Shown here one piece after another: positions 33,454 to 46,300 of a stretch of DNA of 64,000 nt (positions are counted from its first letter, which is position 1; each line of letters begins with the position of its first letter). The DNA is taken from contig CM028339.1 of assembly GCA_016647705.1 (NCBI GenBank), forward strand, positions 19,424,803 through 19,488,802, given 5' to 3'. The notes below the pieces were generated by a model that did no database searches, had not been told where the DNA came from, and worked only from the letters and a program-made list of their open reading frames with translations. This DNA is from Eucommia ulmoides. Lineage: Eukaryota > Streptophyta > Magnoliopsida > Garryales > Eucommiaceae. The position numbers were made by a program, and so were the translations under genes.

Positions 33454-33560
33454 GATTTTCACCCATCTGGCATAGTCCAGCGGAGCGGTGTTTCACCCGT
33501 CTGGCATAGTCCAGCAGAGCGTTGTTTCACCCGTCTGGCACAGTCCAGCGGAGCGTTGTT
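33454..33560. repeat. Short tandem repeat in LTR, 3 units of about 35 bp
   Basis: TTTCACCCGTCTGGCATAGT followed by CCAGCGGAGCG-type text occurs three times. The same array is present in the other LTR at about 40109-40210, so it predates insertion. Confidence 0.8.
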
Positions 33561-34315
33561 ATATCCCTCTAGGAAGGCATATCCTACGGGATACGGTACC
33601 GTTGCAACTCCCGATCGTAAGGTTAAAACGATCACGTGGCTAGCTGAGGTGTGGTGTGATGTGGTGTGGTATGGAGTGATGTGGTGTGGTGTGGTGTTTG
33701 TGAGTTGGTGTTTTATCATATATGGTGATGTGGTGTTTTATTTTATCATCTTTGGTGTTTTATCATATTATCTTATACTGATGGTTTGGATAGATTTTAT
33801 ATATTTGATATATATATAAAGAGGATGATTCTAAATGATAGGAAGAAAGAGTTTTCTCGTGGTATACAATTTTTATATTATTGTTCAAAATATGTTTGTT
33901 TATATGCGTTATACTTGATCTATTTAAATGTTGTGTCATTTAGACTATATTATTATTATTTAAAAATGGTTTTTATTAAGAAGGCAGTACACTGGCAAGT
34001 ACAACAGCTAGAAGTCGGTCCCCTACTGGCACTAGGTAGAGTCATGCATTGGAGTCATGTGGGAGTTTTTGGTAATGAGCTGTTTAAGGAAAACCTGTGA
34101 GAGGTTTATAGTTATTATATTTTTGGGTAGCTATTATTGTTGGGGACGGGTGTGTCCCCCATAGGATAGGATGTATATGGCATGTATATGTGATTTTATA
34201 TTTATGTATACATAATGTCATATTTTTTTTTAGCTGGTTAAACGTACAGGTGATATTGTGTCGACGTCACGTCGGCCCTAAGGTGACGGGTGTCCGGGGT
34301 GAGGTGTGACAATTT

Positions 34316-34327
34316 TGGTATCAGAGC
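34316..34327 (+). other. Primer-binding site, initiator-Met type
   Basis: TGGTATCAGAGC lies 4 bp after the LTR end. It is the standard complement of the plant initiator Met tRNA 3' end used by chromoviruses and Copia elements. Confidence 0.88.
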
Positions 34328-37300
34328 TTAGGATATAGGTTATGTAGGCTTTCCAGTTGTCTAGTCAGTAGGAGACATGAGATAGGGTGTCGATAGGTGA
34401 GTTCGGCACGTGAGGGACAATTATTTCATTACATTAGTTAGTGCATTGGCATCAGGCATGGTTGGTTGTTTTTGTTGGCAGTTAGTGGGTGCAACGAAAT
34501 GGTGATATTGCTAGTTGGTAGATTCGGGTGGTGTTGTATTGTTGGTAGTGGTAATGGGTGGATCGCGATTGTGGGGGTACGAGTCATTGACAAGGTTAGA
34601 TTATAATTGATAAGACAATCTTATGCGTATCACTTGACATTGGGATCCACTATAGGTAGCATCTAATACGTTAGTTGTTAAAATAATAGATAGTGTAGCG
34701 GAACACCTTAAGTTGAATTCTGAAACGACATTCAAGATGAGTATTAAACTATATTCTAGGAAATACTAAGGAAATCTTGTAATGATATTGAAGGGAAGTT
34801 CGTATTATTGGATTTAAGGAAGATGATTATTCTGGAGTATGAAAAAAATAAAAAAATAAATAAATAATATTAAATTCGATATTTAGTTCTGATTTGCTCC
34901 AAGAGACTTAAATTTTGTAGTACGTTTTAGGATGACGGGCAGGCAGAGCAAAAGTTTGTGGCACCAGTGATTACAATAAATGTAGTAGAAAATAACGTGT
35001 AGAAGGTAGCCGAGAATTGTGAGTTTGTGTTGACAGTTAGTGCGCATAAATGTAGTCTATTTCGTATGAGTGATATGGAGTTGTTGGTGGATTGTTCCAA
35101 AAAGAAATTACCTTATGAATCGTAGATAAATCAAAAATTTGTATTTTTCGGAGATGTAATCATTACTCCAGTCAAATTGATAGTTGACTCCGGAGATTAG
35201 AAATGTGTTAAAGAAAGGATATTAGAATACTTTACGCAGGTGCTGGGCATCAGTCAGAACAAGTTCAAGCGATGGACATTGTAGTAGCTAGGGAAAGGAA
35301 ATTGTTGGGGTATCAATAAGCATGAATAATAATTGTAGTCGTAAAATAAGTTCCATAAGTTTAATGAATTGAACCTTCGGCTCATTAAGTGGGCTAAATA
35401 TAATCGTATTGATAAAATGTAAGGAAATTGGGAATTCGAGTGAGTTAGTTTTAGGTATAGGAAGTCTCTATGGGAGAAGTTGTGTAACGGCCCTAGGAAA
35501 TCGGGTCTTTACAACAAATTAGGCTGTTAACTCACGATTAAGTTAGACTTGGTGTTTCTCTCCATGAAGATTCGTTATTATTCGCAAAGGAAAAATAAAG
35601 GTACGTTGGGGATGTGTGTTGGTCACTCATCGTGAAGAATTGATGGTCTGTTTAATTAACTGCGAAAAACCAGAGTGTTTTCTCAATTAGATTTTTGGAG
35701 TAGGATATTACCAGTTGGAAGTCAGGGATTGTGACGTGGTGAAAACGGTGATTCGGTCGAGAATAGAGAAGAACATGTAGAATATTTTCAGATTGTGTTG
35801 TTGATGCTACAAGAAAAGCAATTGTATGCCAAGTACAATAAATGCAAGTTTTGGTTGGATCGAGTGGTAAATTTGGGGCATGTAATCTTGAGAAATAATA
35901 TTCATGTAAAACCAAAGAAATTCGAAGCTATGGTTTAACGAGAAAGGCCGAAAAGTGTAACTGAAACTCGAAACTTTTGGGGTTGGCAGTGATCGTAGTT
36001 GCTTTGATGTTTTAGTAGTATTACATGTATGGTGAGACTTATAGAATATGCACCAATCACCAAAGTTTGAAATAATTGCTTATTCAAAGAAGGGCTAAAT
36101 TTGAGGTTGAGGTGTTGAAAAAAAAAAACCATCCATTATTCAGGAAAGACCAAAGTTGGAGCCAATGCTTTAAATCGAAAATTGATAAGTTGGGTTATGT
36201 ACCTTCAGGTTGTTCATACTAAATCATGTAGTAAGTGGCTTTATGAGTATAGTGGGCGGTTGGTCAAATGGCAACACTGTTGATACTCTGATTTTGTAAA
36301 CGACATTGATCGACTGCGTTGTAGAAACGTAGAAGTCGGATGTCCGGTTTAGCAAAATTAGAGATAAAGTGGGGAATGGTTGCAGAGTTGACGATCGTGT
36401 TTGAATTAATGATGAAGTCTTAATGAGTGGAAATATTCTGTGTGTTCCTAATGATGCCCATTTGACGAAAAAGACCTTAAAAGAAGTACATAATTCGATA
36501 TACATAATGCACCCCGGTGATATCAAATTGTATCAAAATTGCGTGAGCGCTATTGGTAGTTTGGAGGAGAATGAGAAATCGCAGAACTAGTTGTTAGGTG
36601 TCTTGTATGTTAGCAAAAATGAAGGTCGAGCATTAATATCCAGATAGGTTATTATAGTCTTTTTCTATTCCAGAATGGAAATGGTAGTCTTGGTACATAT
36701 ACCAAGTGTATATTGGCAGGAATGTTCGGTTACATGCGGCACCGGTCCAATGAAATTGTCAAATAAAGTTAGGATAAGATACTAGTTTGAAATCAATAAG
36801 GAGGGAATTGGTTGTTGATTTATTCGTTCAATAATTGATAATTGTTCTTGGATAAATTGTTTGACCATTTTTTTTAATTGAATTGTTGGTTGTAAATGTT
36901 GCCGCTGTATTGTAATTGGAAGATAATTTTTTATCAAAACAAATTAAGTCGCTATTGTATGAACAGTCCGCAGAGGAACTCGAAGTACAGTATTGGATTA
37001 ATTGGTGATACTATCATAATTACTGTAAAAAAAAAAAAAAATAAATAAATAAATGGCAAGTTGTAAACATTGGAAGTCGGGTAGCAAATTTCAAGTACTA
37101 ATTCTCTATCGAAGAAACTATATAGGAAAAATTGTAGTACCGGGATATGATATTTATTTTGACGTTTTGGCTGGATTTCCATACTGCTTCGGGTGCCAAG
37201 TTGAAGTTGGTACCTTGTTTTATTTGTAGAGTAATGGCCAGTCGAGAAGTGCGATTCAGATGTTGGAGGATATGTTAAAGAGTTGAGTTTTGGAATTTTC

Positions 37301-38348
37301 TGATAGTGAAGCTGATTATGTGGTGCTGATGGAAGTTGTTTAAAATAATAGATACCTTGTTGGCGATCGAAGTGGCATCGTATAAAGTGTTGTAAAAAAA
37401 AATGATGCATGACTTCAGTCAAATAGACTGAATTGTGTTAAGAGAACAGAGAATTATCGAGTTTTGGTGACAACCAGTCTGGCTATATTTTATTGAGACA
37501 AGAAATTGATGAAAAGAATTCAACTAGATGTTTTGATTCACTACTAATATTAGGTAGAGTCAGCATGAGGGGTTCAATAAGATTTCATATGGAGAGGATC
37601 ATTTGAATTATCCCTAGGTAGAGTTTAAATGTAAATGAAATGTGTGGCCTTATCAGAGACTTGAATAAATGTGGAGGCATGAAGAGAATTCTTATAGATG
37701 ACCCGTTGTTGTATTTTGATACGTATCTACGTGGTTTGGCATATTGTGAAAAAAATTTACTAGTTAACGTTGGATTATAGTAATATTTATAGAACTTTTA
37801 TAAGAGTATTGTAGATCTGATATCGATATTGAGGTTGATGATTTTTAGGCTATCTGTGCTTATGAATTTGGAGGTGAGTATTGTTGGTTTAAATATTGAA
37901 TGGATAAGTGTTGGTTATGGAAAATTATTATCGGAATGAGATAGGTCCAATCAACTGAGATTACCGCAATATTTTAAGTATATATATTGTTGTTGATCTT
38001 TTTTTTTTCTATAAGAGTAGCGCAGCGGAAGCAGTTAGAAAAATATGATTCTTTATTCGTGTTAAGTGTAATCGACCAAGTGCACCCTGTTTGTTGGGTG
38101 TTGGATATATTATTGACCACTGCAAATGAAAATGTTACAATGGGGGGATATGATTTGATGAAAACCGTTAGTTATAAATTTTGGGCGACTTGTGATTATG
38201 GGACATAGGGAACAGTTGTTTTAAAATTATGAGAGACAAATGTGACCAAGCGGTGCGAACCTAAAATATTATTGTTTGATTTAAAATGTTGATTTCCTAT
38301 TGTTTTCGACGAAAATTTCGGGGCAAAATTTCATTTAGGAGGAAAGAT
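34328..38348 (+). mobile_element. Decayed interior of the chromovirus-like element
   Basis: No long open frame remains on the plus strand. Pol pieces are recognisable only locally (RT near 35815, RNase H near 36060, integrase near 36425). The gag region at 34400-35500 has no motif I could identify. Confidence 0.65.
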
Positions 38349-40918
38349 TGTAAGACCCTAATTTCTGGCATATGTATAATTTTAGTCTTGTTTTAAAATA
38401 TTTCGGATATAACGGGGATAGATCGTGTCAATTATTGTAAGATTTAAAATTTAGGGGTCAAATTATAATTTATATAAACATAAAAATTTAAAATGGGTTT
38501 AATTAATATCCTAACTAAAAAGAAATGGGGGTTAGTATAATTACAATAAAGATATTTTATATATATATATATATGTTCGTGCGTGTGTCGTGAGCTCAGC
38601 CGAAGGATCGAGAAAGCAAATGAGAGAGAAATCGATGGATCGATTTATATATATATACAGTTACATACACACACGCATGATAGGGTAGAAGAATCGAGAA
38701 GAGAAGAAGAAAAAAATAGAGTAGAGAGAAAGGGAAGTGGGTTTCAGTCGGTGGTGGTTCGTTGTTGGTGATCGTCACGGTTCGTCAGCGTCTTTTGGCG
38801 ACTGTGTGTGTGTGTGTGTTGCTGCTGCGGTGTGTGTCTGCAAAACGATGCGGGGTGGCCAGTGGTCAGTGGCGAGATTAGAGACTTCGTCAGTCGGCGG
38901 TTGGTTCAAACAGAAATAGGAAGCAGAAACAGGAAAACAGTGAGGAGGGAAATGAGATCAGTAGTGTGTGTTCCGGCGAGAATGTGTGTGGCGGGGGGTG
39001 TTGATCTGATTGTGTGTGTGTGTGTTAAATGGTTGCGGTGTTGGTGTGGTCACCGTCGTCGCCGAAGCGGAGAGTTAGAGAGAGAGAAAGTGGGTTCGAT
39101 TTTGGTTTTGTGTATGTGTTCGGTCATGGGTTCGACGTTGCCGTCGTGGTGTGGGTGTGATTGTGTGTCATTGATGGTTGGCTAAAAGAAAGCTGAAGCA
39201 GAAAACGAAGGAAGAGAGAGAGAGAGGGTCGGCGATGGTCCGGTGATGCGGGGGTGGTGATCGTTCAGCAGTGGGGTCGCCATGTTTGCCGTGTGTGTGT
39301 GTTGTGCGTGTCGTGTGCGTGTTCGGATCGTTGGCGGTGAAGATCAGTGAAAGGATTGAGTATTGGCCAGTGTTGAGGTGGTGTGGCGAGAGTTCCAAAC
39401 CGAACAAAAACAGTAAAGCAGAAACCGAAACAGAGGAAGATGAGGAAAAAAAAAAAGAGAAAAGAAAAAAAGGAAAAGTCGAAATTACACAAATCGCCCC
39501 AATAGAATCCAAAAACCCAATTCACGGCTGGCGGAGGATTCGGAATCAGGTAAAATTTTAATCGGGTATTATTTTTGTTAAATTAAATTGTTAGTATTAA
39601 AAATTTCGTAATCGTGAAAGAAATTTCATAATCGTAATAATATTTTATTAATTGCTAATCTAAATAAATTGATGCGGTGAATATCAACGTAGCAAAATGG
39701 ACACATAATAATTTTGCACAATGAAATTTCGGGAAATGGGGAATTATGAAATTTAGGGTTTGCCTTGCATATTAGGTCTTTGGAAATAAAATATTAATTT
39801 AGGTCTTGTCACTATTAGGTTCGCAGGCACCAGAGTACTGGTAGAAGATAGTTGGAAAAAGTCTTCAGAGCGGATAACCAGGTGAGTGTACTGTCTTCTT
39901 GGAAAAATCTATTTTCATATATATATATATATATATATATGATGGGAAAATGTGTTTACTTGGAAATGGATGAATTTTCTAATTTATATGGATCAAGCAT
40001 TATTTTGGGTATTTCTGATATTGTAGATTTCATTGTTTGTTGTTGAGGTGTCAGTTGATGGTGAGCGGAGTTGTTGTTGTTGAGATAAGTTGGAGATTGG
40101 TGTTGGATTTTCACCCATCTGGCATAGTCCAGCGGAGCGGTATTTCACCCGTCTGGCATAGTCCAGCAGAGCGTTGTTTCACCCTTTCGGCACAGTCCAG
40201 TAGAGCGTTTTTATATCCCGATAGGAAGGCATATCCTACGGGATACGGTACCGTTGCAACTTCCGATTATGAGGTTAAAACGATCACATGGCTAGTCGAG
40301 GTGTGGTGTGGTGTGGAGTGATATGGTGTGGTGTTTGTGAGTTGGTGTTTTATCATATATGGTGATGTGGTATTTTATTTTATCATCTTTGGTATTTTAT
40401 CATATTATCTTATACTGATGGTTTGGATGGATTTTATATATTTGATATATATAGAGAGAGGATGATTCTGAATGGTAGGAAGAAAGAGTTTTCTCGTGGT
40501 ATACAATTTTTATATTACTATTCAAAATATGTTTGTTTATATGCGTTATGCTTGATCCATTTAAATGTTGTATCATTTAGACTATATTATTATTATTTAA
40601 AAATAATTTTTATTAAGAAGGCAGTAGACTCGCAGGTACAACAGTTAGGAGTCGGTCCTCTACTGGCACTAGGTAGAGTCATACATTGGAGTCATGTGGG
40701 AGTTTTTGGTGATGAGCTGTTTAAGGAAAACATGTGAGAGGTTCATAGTTGGGGACGGGTGTGTCCCCCATAGGAGAGGATGTATATGGCCTGTATATGT
40801 GATTTTATATTTATGTATGCATAATGTCATTTTTTTTTAGTTGGTTAAACGTACAGGTGATATTGTGTCGACGTTACGCCGATCCCAGGGTGACGGGTGT
40901 TCGGGGTGTGGTATGACA
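38349..40918 (+). repeat. 3' LTR of the chromovirus-like element
   Basis: 2570 bp. By eye there are about 12 differences from the 5' LTR in the first 210 aligned bases, so the two have diverged by several percent. It holds the short versions of both (TA)n tracts. Confidence 0.88.
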
Positions 40919-41585
40919 TCTAGTTCTCATTTATGACAGTGGGACACATTTTTCCCTGTGGTAAAGTAGCGTGGATGTACAATGAACTAACGATTCAACA
41001 TTGGACATCCAGTCCGGCATACCCACAATCCAACGGGTAAGCAGAGGTGAGAAACCGTTCCATCAAAGAGGCGCTCAAGAAACGACTAGATGATGCCAAA
41101 TGAAAGTGGGTGAAGGGACTCCCTAGTGTACTATGGGCTCATTGTACCACCCCCAACGTCCACAACTGAAAAAACACCCTTCTCTCTATCTTATGGAACT
41201 GAAGTTATTGTTCCAGTAGAGATAGGGATGCCATCTAGAAGGGATGAAACGATCAACTTGGTGGAAAATGAAGAACTCATATGAGAATGAACCAGCTAGA
41301 AGAAAAATGGGACATGACAGTAATGCGGATGGCAGCTTACAAGTCAAGGATGTCACAAATTTTTAATCATGCAATCCATCCACGATATTTCACCGTTGGA
41401 GATCTTCGGAGAGTAATGTCTCATTGCCCAGAAACTTGCTTAGGAAAGCTGGCTCCAAATTGTGAAGGCCCTTACCTTGTAACCCAAGTAAACAGACCAG
41501 GAGCCTATTAGCTTGAAGATCTTGACGAAGTAACAATACCCAAACCCTGGAACATCTCCCATCTGCGCAAGTATTTCGTATGAAT
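40919..41585 (+). mobile_element. Integrase, downstream part, after the nested element (fossil)
   Basis: Integrase similarity resumes with a stretch corresponding to the core region that follows the D-E active-site spacing. It continues to a C-terminal block at 41281-41511 (YNHAIHPRYFTVGDL-like; GKLAPNCEGPYLVTQVNRPGAY). This end block is typical of gypsy integrase C-termini (KL.P.WEGPY.V). Confidence 0.8.
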
Positions 41586-41761
41586 TCTTGATCATTTTTT
41601 CTGAATTTCTGTTTTTAATTCAGTATCTAGAAATTATTCTCTTTTGAGAAAAGAATTTGAATAAAAAAATAAATTTTCTCTCCTTTAAATTTGCGACCAT
41701 TTATCATTGTATTATTATGCTTCTGCATTTTCTTAACACTTATTAAATAAGTGTGCTATAG

Positions 41762-42422
41762 ATAACTGAGCATGTAAGTTCATCAAATAACTGGGCACGT
41801 AAGTTCATCAAATAACTGGGCACCTCAACCCATCAAACAGATGAGTTCTCAAACTCAGAGTTTAAATAAGCATGTAAGCTCAACAATTAACAAGGCACCT
41901 CAGCCCAACAAACAATTGAGTTCTCTAACTCAGAGTTTAACTGAGCAAGTAAACTCAGCAATTAACTAGGCACATCAACCCAACAAACAACTGAGTTCTC
42001 AAACTCAGAGTTTAACTGAGCATGTAAGCTCAGCAATTAATTGGGTACCTCAGCTCAGTAAACAACTGAGTTCTTAAACTCAAAGTTTAACTGAGTAGGT
42101 AAGCTCAATAATTAACTGGGCACCTCTGCCCAGCAAACAACTGAGTTCTCAAACTCAAAGTTTAACTACGCATGTAAACTCAGCAATTAACTGGGCACAT
42201 CATCCCAACAAACAACTGAGTTATCAAACTCAGAGTTTAACTGAGCATGAAAGCTAAACAATTAACTGGGCGCCTCAGTGAGTTCTCTAACTCAGAGTTT
42301 AATTGAGCATGTAAACTCAACAATAAACTGGGTATCTCAGCCCAGCAAATAACTGAGTTCTCAAACTCAGAGTTTAACTTAGCAGTTAAGCTCATCAATT
42401 AACTAGGCACCTCAGCCCAGTT
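41762..42422. repeat. Tandem array, about 8 units of 75 bp
   Basis: Each unit carries ACTGGGCACCTCAGCCCA, AACAACTGAGTTCTCAAACTC and GTTTAACTGAGCATGTAAG in order. It lies directly downstream of pol, in the spacer of the Tat element, where this lineage is known to accumulate tandem repeats. One unit is shortened (near 42270). Confidence 0.88.
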
Positions 42423-42689
42423 ATGTCACTAAGTCAACAAATGTTCGTAATACAAGACAGCCAAATTTTGGGTAACGCTGTTCAAATCACTTACAGTTTG
42501 AAAAAGACTTCATTTCCATTATTTATTTTATATCACCAAGTACCTAGAGAACTTACCTTATTGGTGGGATTGAGACTGGTTATCTTATGGAATTTTTCTT
42601 GCAACTAAGGAATTGTATCGATTCGACCTATTGTCATCATCCTAACAGATAATTCATAACTAGTTCAACTTTCTTAACCTAGTTATAAA

Positions 42690-42930
42690 GAAGGGCAGAC
42701 AGGGGTGCAACTCGAATAGTTAAGACATCTCCTCCCTAAGTTCGTAAAGGCATGAGATTGATTGGAAATGTGCCACTTCCATGGTAGAAAAGACAGCAGA
42801 AGCCTCCTTAAAGGCACGCAGATGAGAAGGCTTAGTCCATGAAGTGGATCTCCCAATTCTATCTCGATGCATCTTTCAGATTGAATCATCTCAAAAGTAG
42901 AAGGCTTAGTCCATGAAGTGGATTCCATGA
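42690..42930. repeat. Short direct duplication in the Tat spacer
   Basis: AGAAGGCTTAGTCCATGAAG occurs at 42827-42846 and again at about 42898-42917, each followed by TGGAT. The segment between is about 70 bp, suggesting a small tandem duplication. Confidence 0.65.
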
Positions 42931-43399
42931 CTATAGAAGGTGTGGGAAAAAAGAAATAAGAAAATTCAAGAATTCAAAAGAGAACGTCTAGACTTGTAAA
43001 GAATTTTCAATCCCTAGTTTGGCTTTAAATAGTTAAACGGCGGTTACTGTTCAGATATAGGTCATGATAATAAAGTATTATTATTATTAAAAATTAATTA
43101 CAGATGTGCAAAAAGAAAAGTTGAAAAGACAGAAAGATAGTTCAGAGAGTAGTGTTCTGATAGGTGACGATTGGTTGATCTAATGTCAGCACGGCAATAA
43201 TGTCAGCTGATGAGGCTTGGTTTTGGGCCTGCACTGAACTCTCCACTGGCACCTCAGCTGTCGATGTAGGTAATTGTTCTTTATCTTCAGCAATTGCATC
43301 CTTGCCTCCCTCAACATTTTCTCTTTCCGATTAATTTTCAAGTTTCACTGCCGAGAAAGACAGGTCTAAGTCAGGGAATTCCTCTAATACTCACCTTTG

Positions 43400-46300
43400 G
43401 CAGTAGGAGAAGCCGACCTTCTGAAGTTTCTTTGATTCTCCCTTGAAGTGAAGCTAAAGTTTTTCAATATCCTGCTGGGATTTTTTTATCACAGCTGATA
43501 GCTCAGCCGACAGGCGATCTTTCTTGGATTGCAGTTGCTAGAGAGTGGTCTTTTTTTTTTTTTTTTTTTTAAGCACATCATCTTCGATCTCGAGGGTAGC
43601 ATCCTTATCTTTTAGATTAGCATCATTTTGATCGATTATTAGGCGAGCTGAGATGATATCTTCAAATAATATGCGAGCATATCCCTTAAAGATGAACACT
43701 TTCCTCTAATGGCAATGATATCTGTTCTGAGCTCTCTATTTTCTGTACAAAAAAGTGTGTTGCTTTTTTGAAGGGCTTCTCTTTGCTCATTAGCAGAATA
43801 CAACTCCATTTTGTACTGCTCTTGAGAAGATCTATCCAGTGCAAGCTTTGTGGCTAGGCTCAGCATCTCATTCTCCAATGATTGACTTTTTTCCTCCAGC
43901 TTGCTAAACTAAGTTATCTGGCGTATCAGCTGGGCGTCTAGCTCATTTTCGTCCTCAAGACAGTTGACCAGGGCAGAGGAAATATGCATACACTATGATA
44001 ATAAACCCATTAACAAAGTGATCAACCAAGAAATTTGACAAAATTGGAAAAAGTAATAAGAGTTGTGTAATTACCTAGAGAAGATCGCAGATAACTATTT
44101 AGAATATCTTAGGCCTATTTCATCCCTCTGTTCTCTTTTTGCCTTTGTCCCAGGATTGCTCGTACAAAAATTTGATGGCATCATAAAAAATGGCATGGCG
44201 ACCTAGGATGGACGGTCTAACCTCGTCAATGAGTCAGCACATTTGTTGCTTCGTTATACCCTGCCTGCTAGAAGTCCTCTGGCTAGGAGCAAGGGCTGGA
44301 GAGGTCTGATGACTAATGGAATGAGGATCGACAATAGGAATGTCGGTTGTTCTTGAAGTAGATTCTAGTACCTCATGTGCTTCTGAGCTGGGGGCTATCG
44401 GAGGCGGGACTGTAACTGAAATTATTCTTCCCCTACGTATTCTCAGAGGTTGAGAATCAACATCTAACACAGCAACTTCTGGTTTAACATGAAGGACTAG
44501 TTGATGGTCTTTTGGGATAACAGGATTCTCGGCAGAATGAGGGATTGCTGAACTAGCAGCAGTAGTGGATGCAGGTTGGGTTGACAATTGTCCAGTCTTC
44601 TTGGCGAGCCTTTTGGCTGGCCTCTTCCTTTTTCTTGTGCCTATTTGAAGCTCGACCAATTCGTTGAAATGGGATAGATCCATTTCAGTATTGTAAAATG
44701 GGTAGTAGGTTAATTCTTTGTAGGAACGCTCTGCTGGGACCAACAATTTTCCTAATTCTTCTTTGATTCTAGGTGTGAGACCGAGACTTTGACAAGTACT
44801 ATCACCTGCATTTGAAATCCCAAAACAAAAAAGAGATTAATATCAGTTAGGCAGAATTTCAAATAGAAAACAGATTGTTAAGTGAATAATGGAAAATTAC
44901 TTGGGATATTGAAGCACCTTGGCACAATTGAGGGTTGCCCCATCTCTTTAGGAAAGAATTCTCAGTCACCAGAGAATAAGAGGTACCATGTGTTGATCCT
45001 AAAATTTTGATGAATAATTAAATATTGATATTTTTGGTGGAACTAACGGTTTGATTAAGTGTTTCAGTTTATTATTTCTAGTGATGAAGATATGATGACA
45101 AGCAATGAATGCATGCTAAAGAGACTGACAAAGACGATGAACATTAAGAGGCCAAAGATTTGAAGAATCTAAGGAAAAATAACTCAGGTTAATTTTTACT
45201 CTTAATGTATCCCGATTAAGATCACACACAACACAAAAAGGTTTTAAATTTATGTGTGTTTTGATAGAATCCTAATTAGTGAAATTACTTGTTCCTATGT
45301 GTAATTGAAAAATAAATATTGATAATTAATTAAAATTGAATTTAAGAATTTAGTGGAGCTAATTGAGAAAAGAAATCGATTAAAGGAACAAAAACGTTGA
45401 AGAAAATGAATTAAAAACAAATTTAGAAGAGGTTTCCAGCATTGACAAGTCGACAGGTAAGTCGACCAGAGCATAGAAGAAAAAGTCTCTGAATCTCCCA
45501 GTCGACAAGTAGGTCAACCTATGCTTAAAAGATGAACTCTCTGAATCGTCCAGTTGACAAATGATGGATGGGCGGTCGACAGATGGATGAAGGAATTTTG
45601 GCTTGGCTAGTATCCTGAATCGAGCGGTTGACTTATGGGTGTTGATCGATCGACTGATGAGTTTGTTTCAAGTTTAGAGGATTTCGAGGATTTTGATTCA
45701 AAACTAGTCGTTTTTGGATTACCTAATTGAGATATTCTAGGAATCTGTACTTAATTGAGATATGGTCTATATATTTTATCATCCCTATTAATTTGGTCTA
45801 TTTAATTAAATTTCTTTTAATTAAAGTGCTTTAATAATTTCTATTTTGATGAATTTTGATTTAAAAATGTTTAAGGACCAAAATGAGATTTCCCAAGAAT
45901 ATTTTTAAATGAAAAAGATCTATTTTGATTATATATGATGTATGGGATCTTGGGGTGTAATTTAATGACATAATATTTGAAAAGTAGTTGTTATAAGATA
46001 TCTTTGAAATTCCTATATTTAAACCTTCGAATTTTGAATTTAAATATTGCTATTTTGGTGGAGAATATTTTGGACCTAAAATATGTGAGATATTTAAGGG
46101 ATTTTATTTTGATCTTACGATTTAGTCCATATATTTAAATATAATTCTTTCTATACTTTCATTGATTAACATCAAATTATTTTGGGGACTAAATTGAGAA
46201 CTTTAGAAGTTATATTGTTGGTTAAATAAAGCTGTTATAAATTTATATGATATATGAGGTCCATATGTGTCATTTATTGACATAACATTTGAAAATTAGC

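Noticed and set aside
41762-42422. CRISPR-like array
   Set aside because: The units are contiguous with no unique spacers and lie inside a plant retroelement, so this is a simple tandem repeat.
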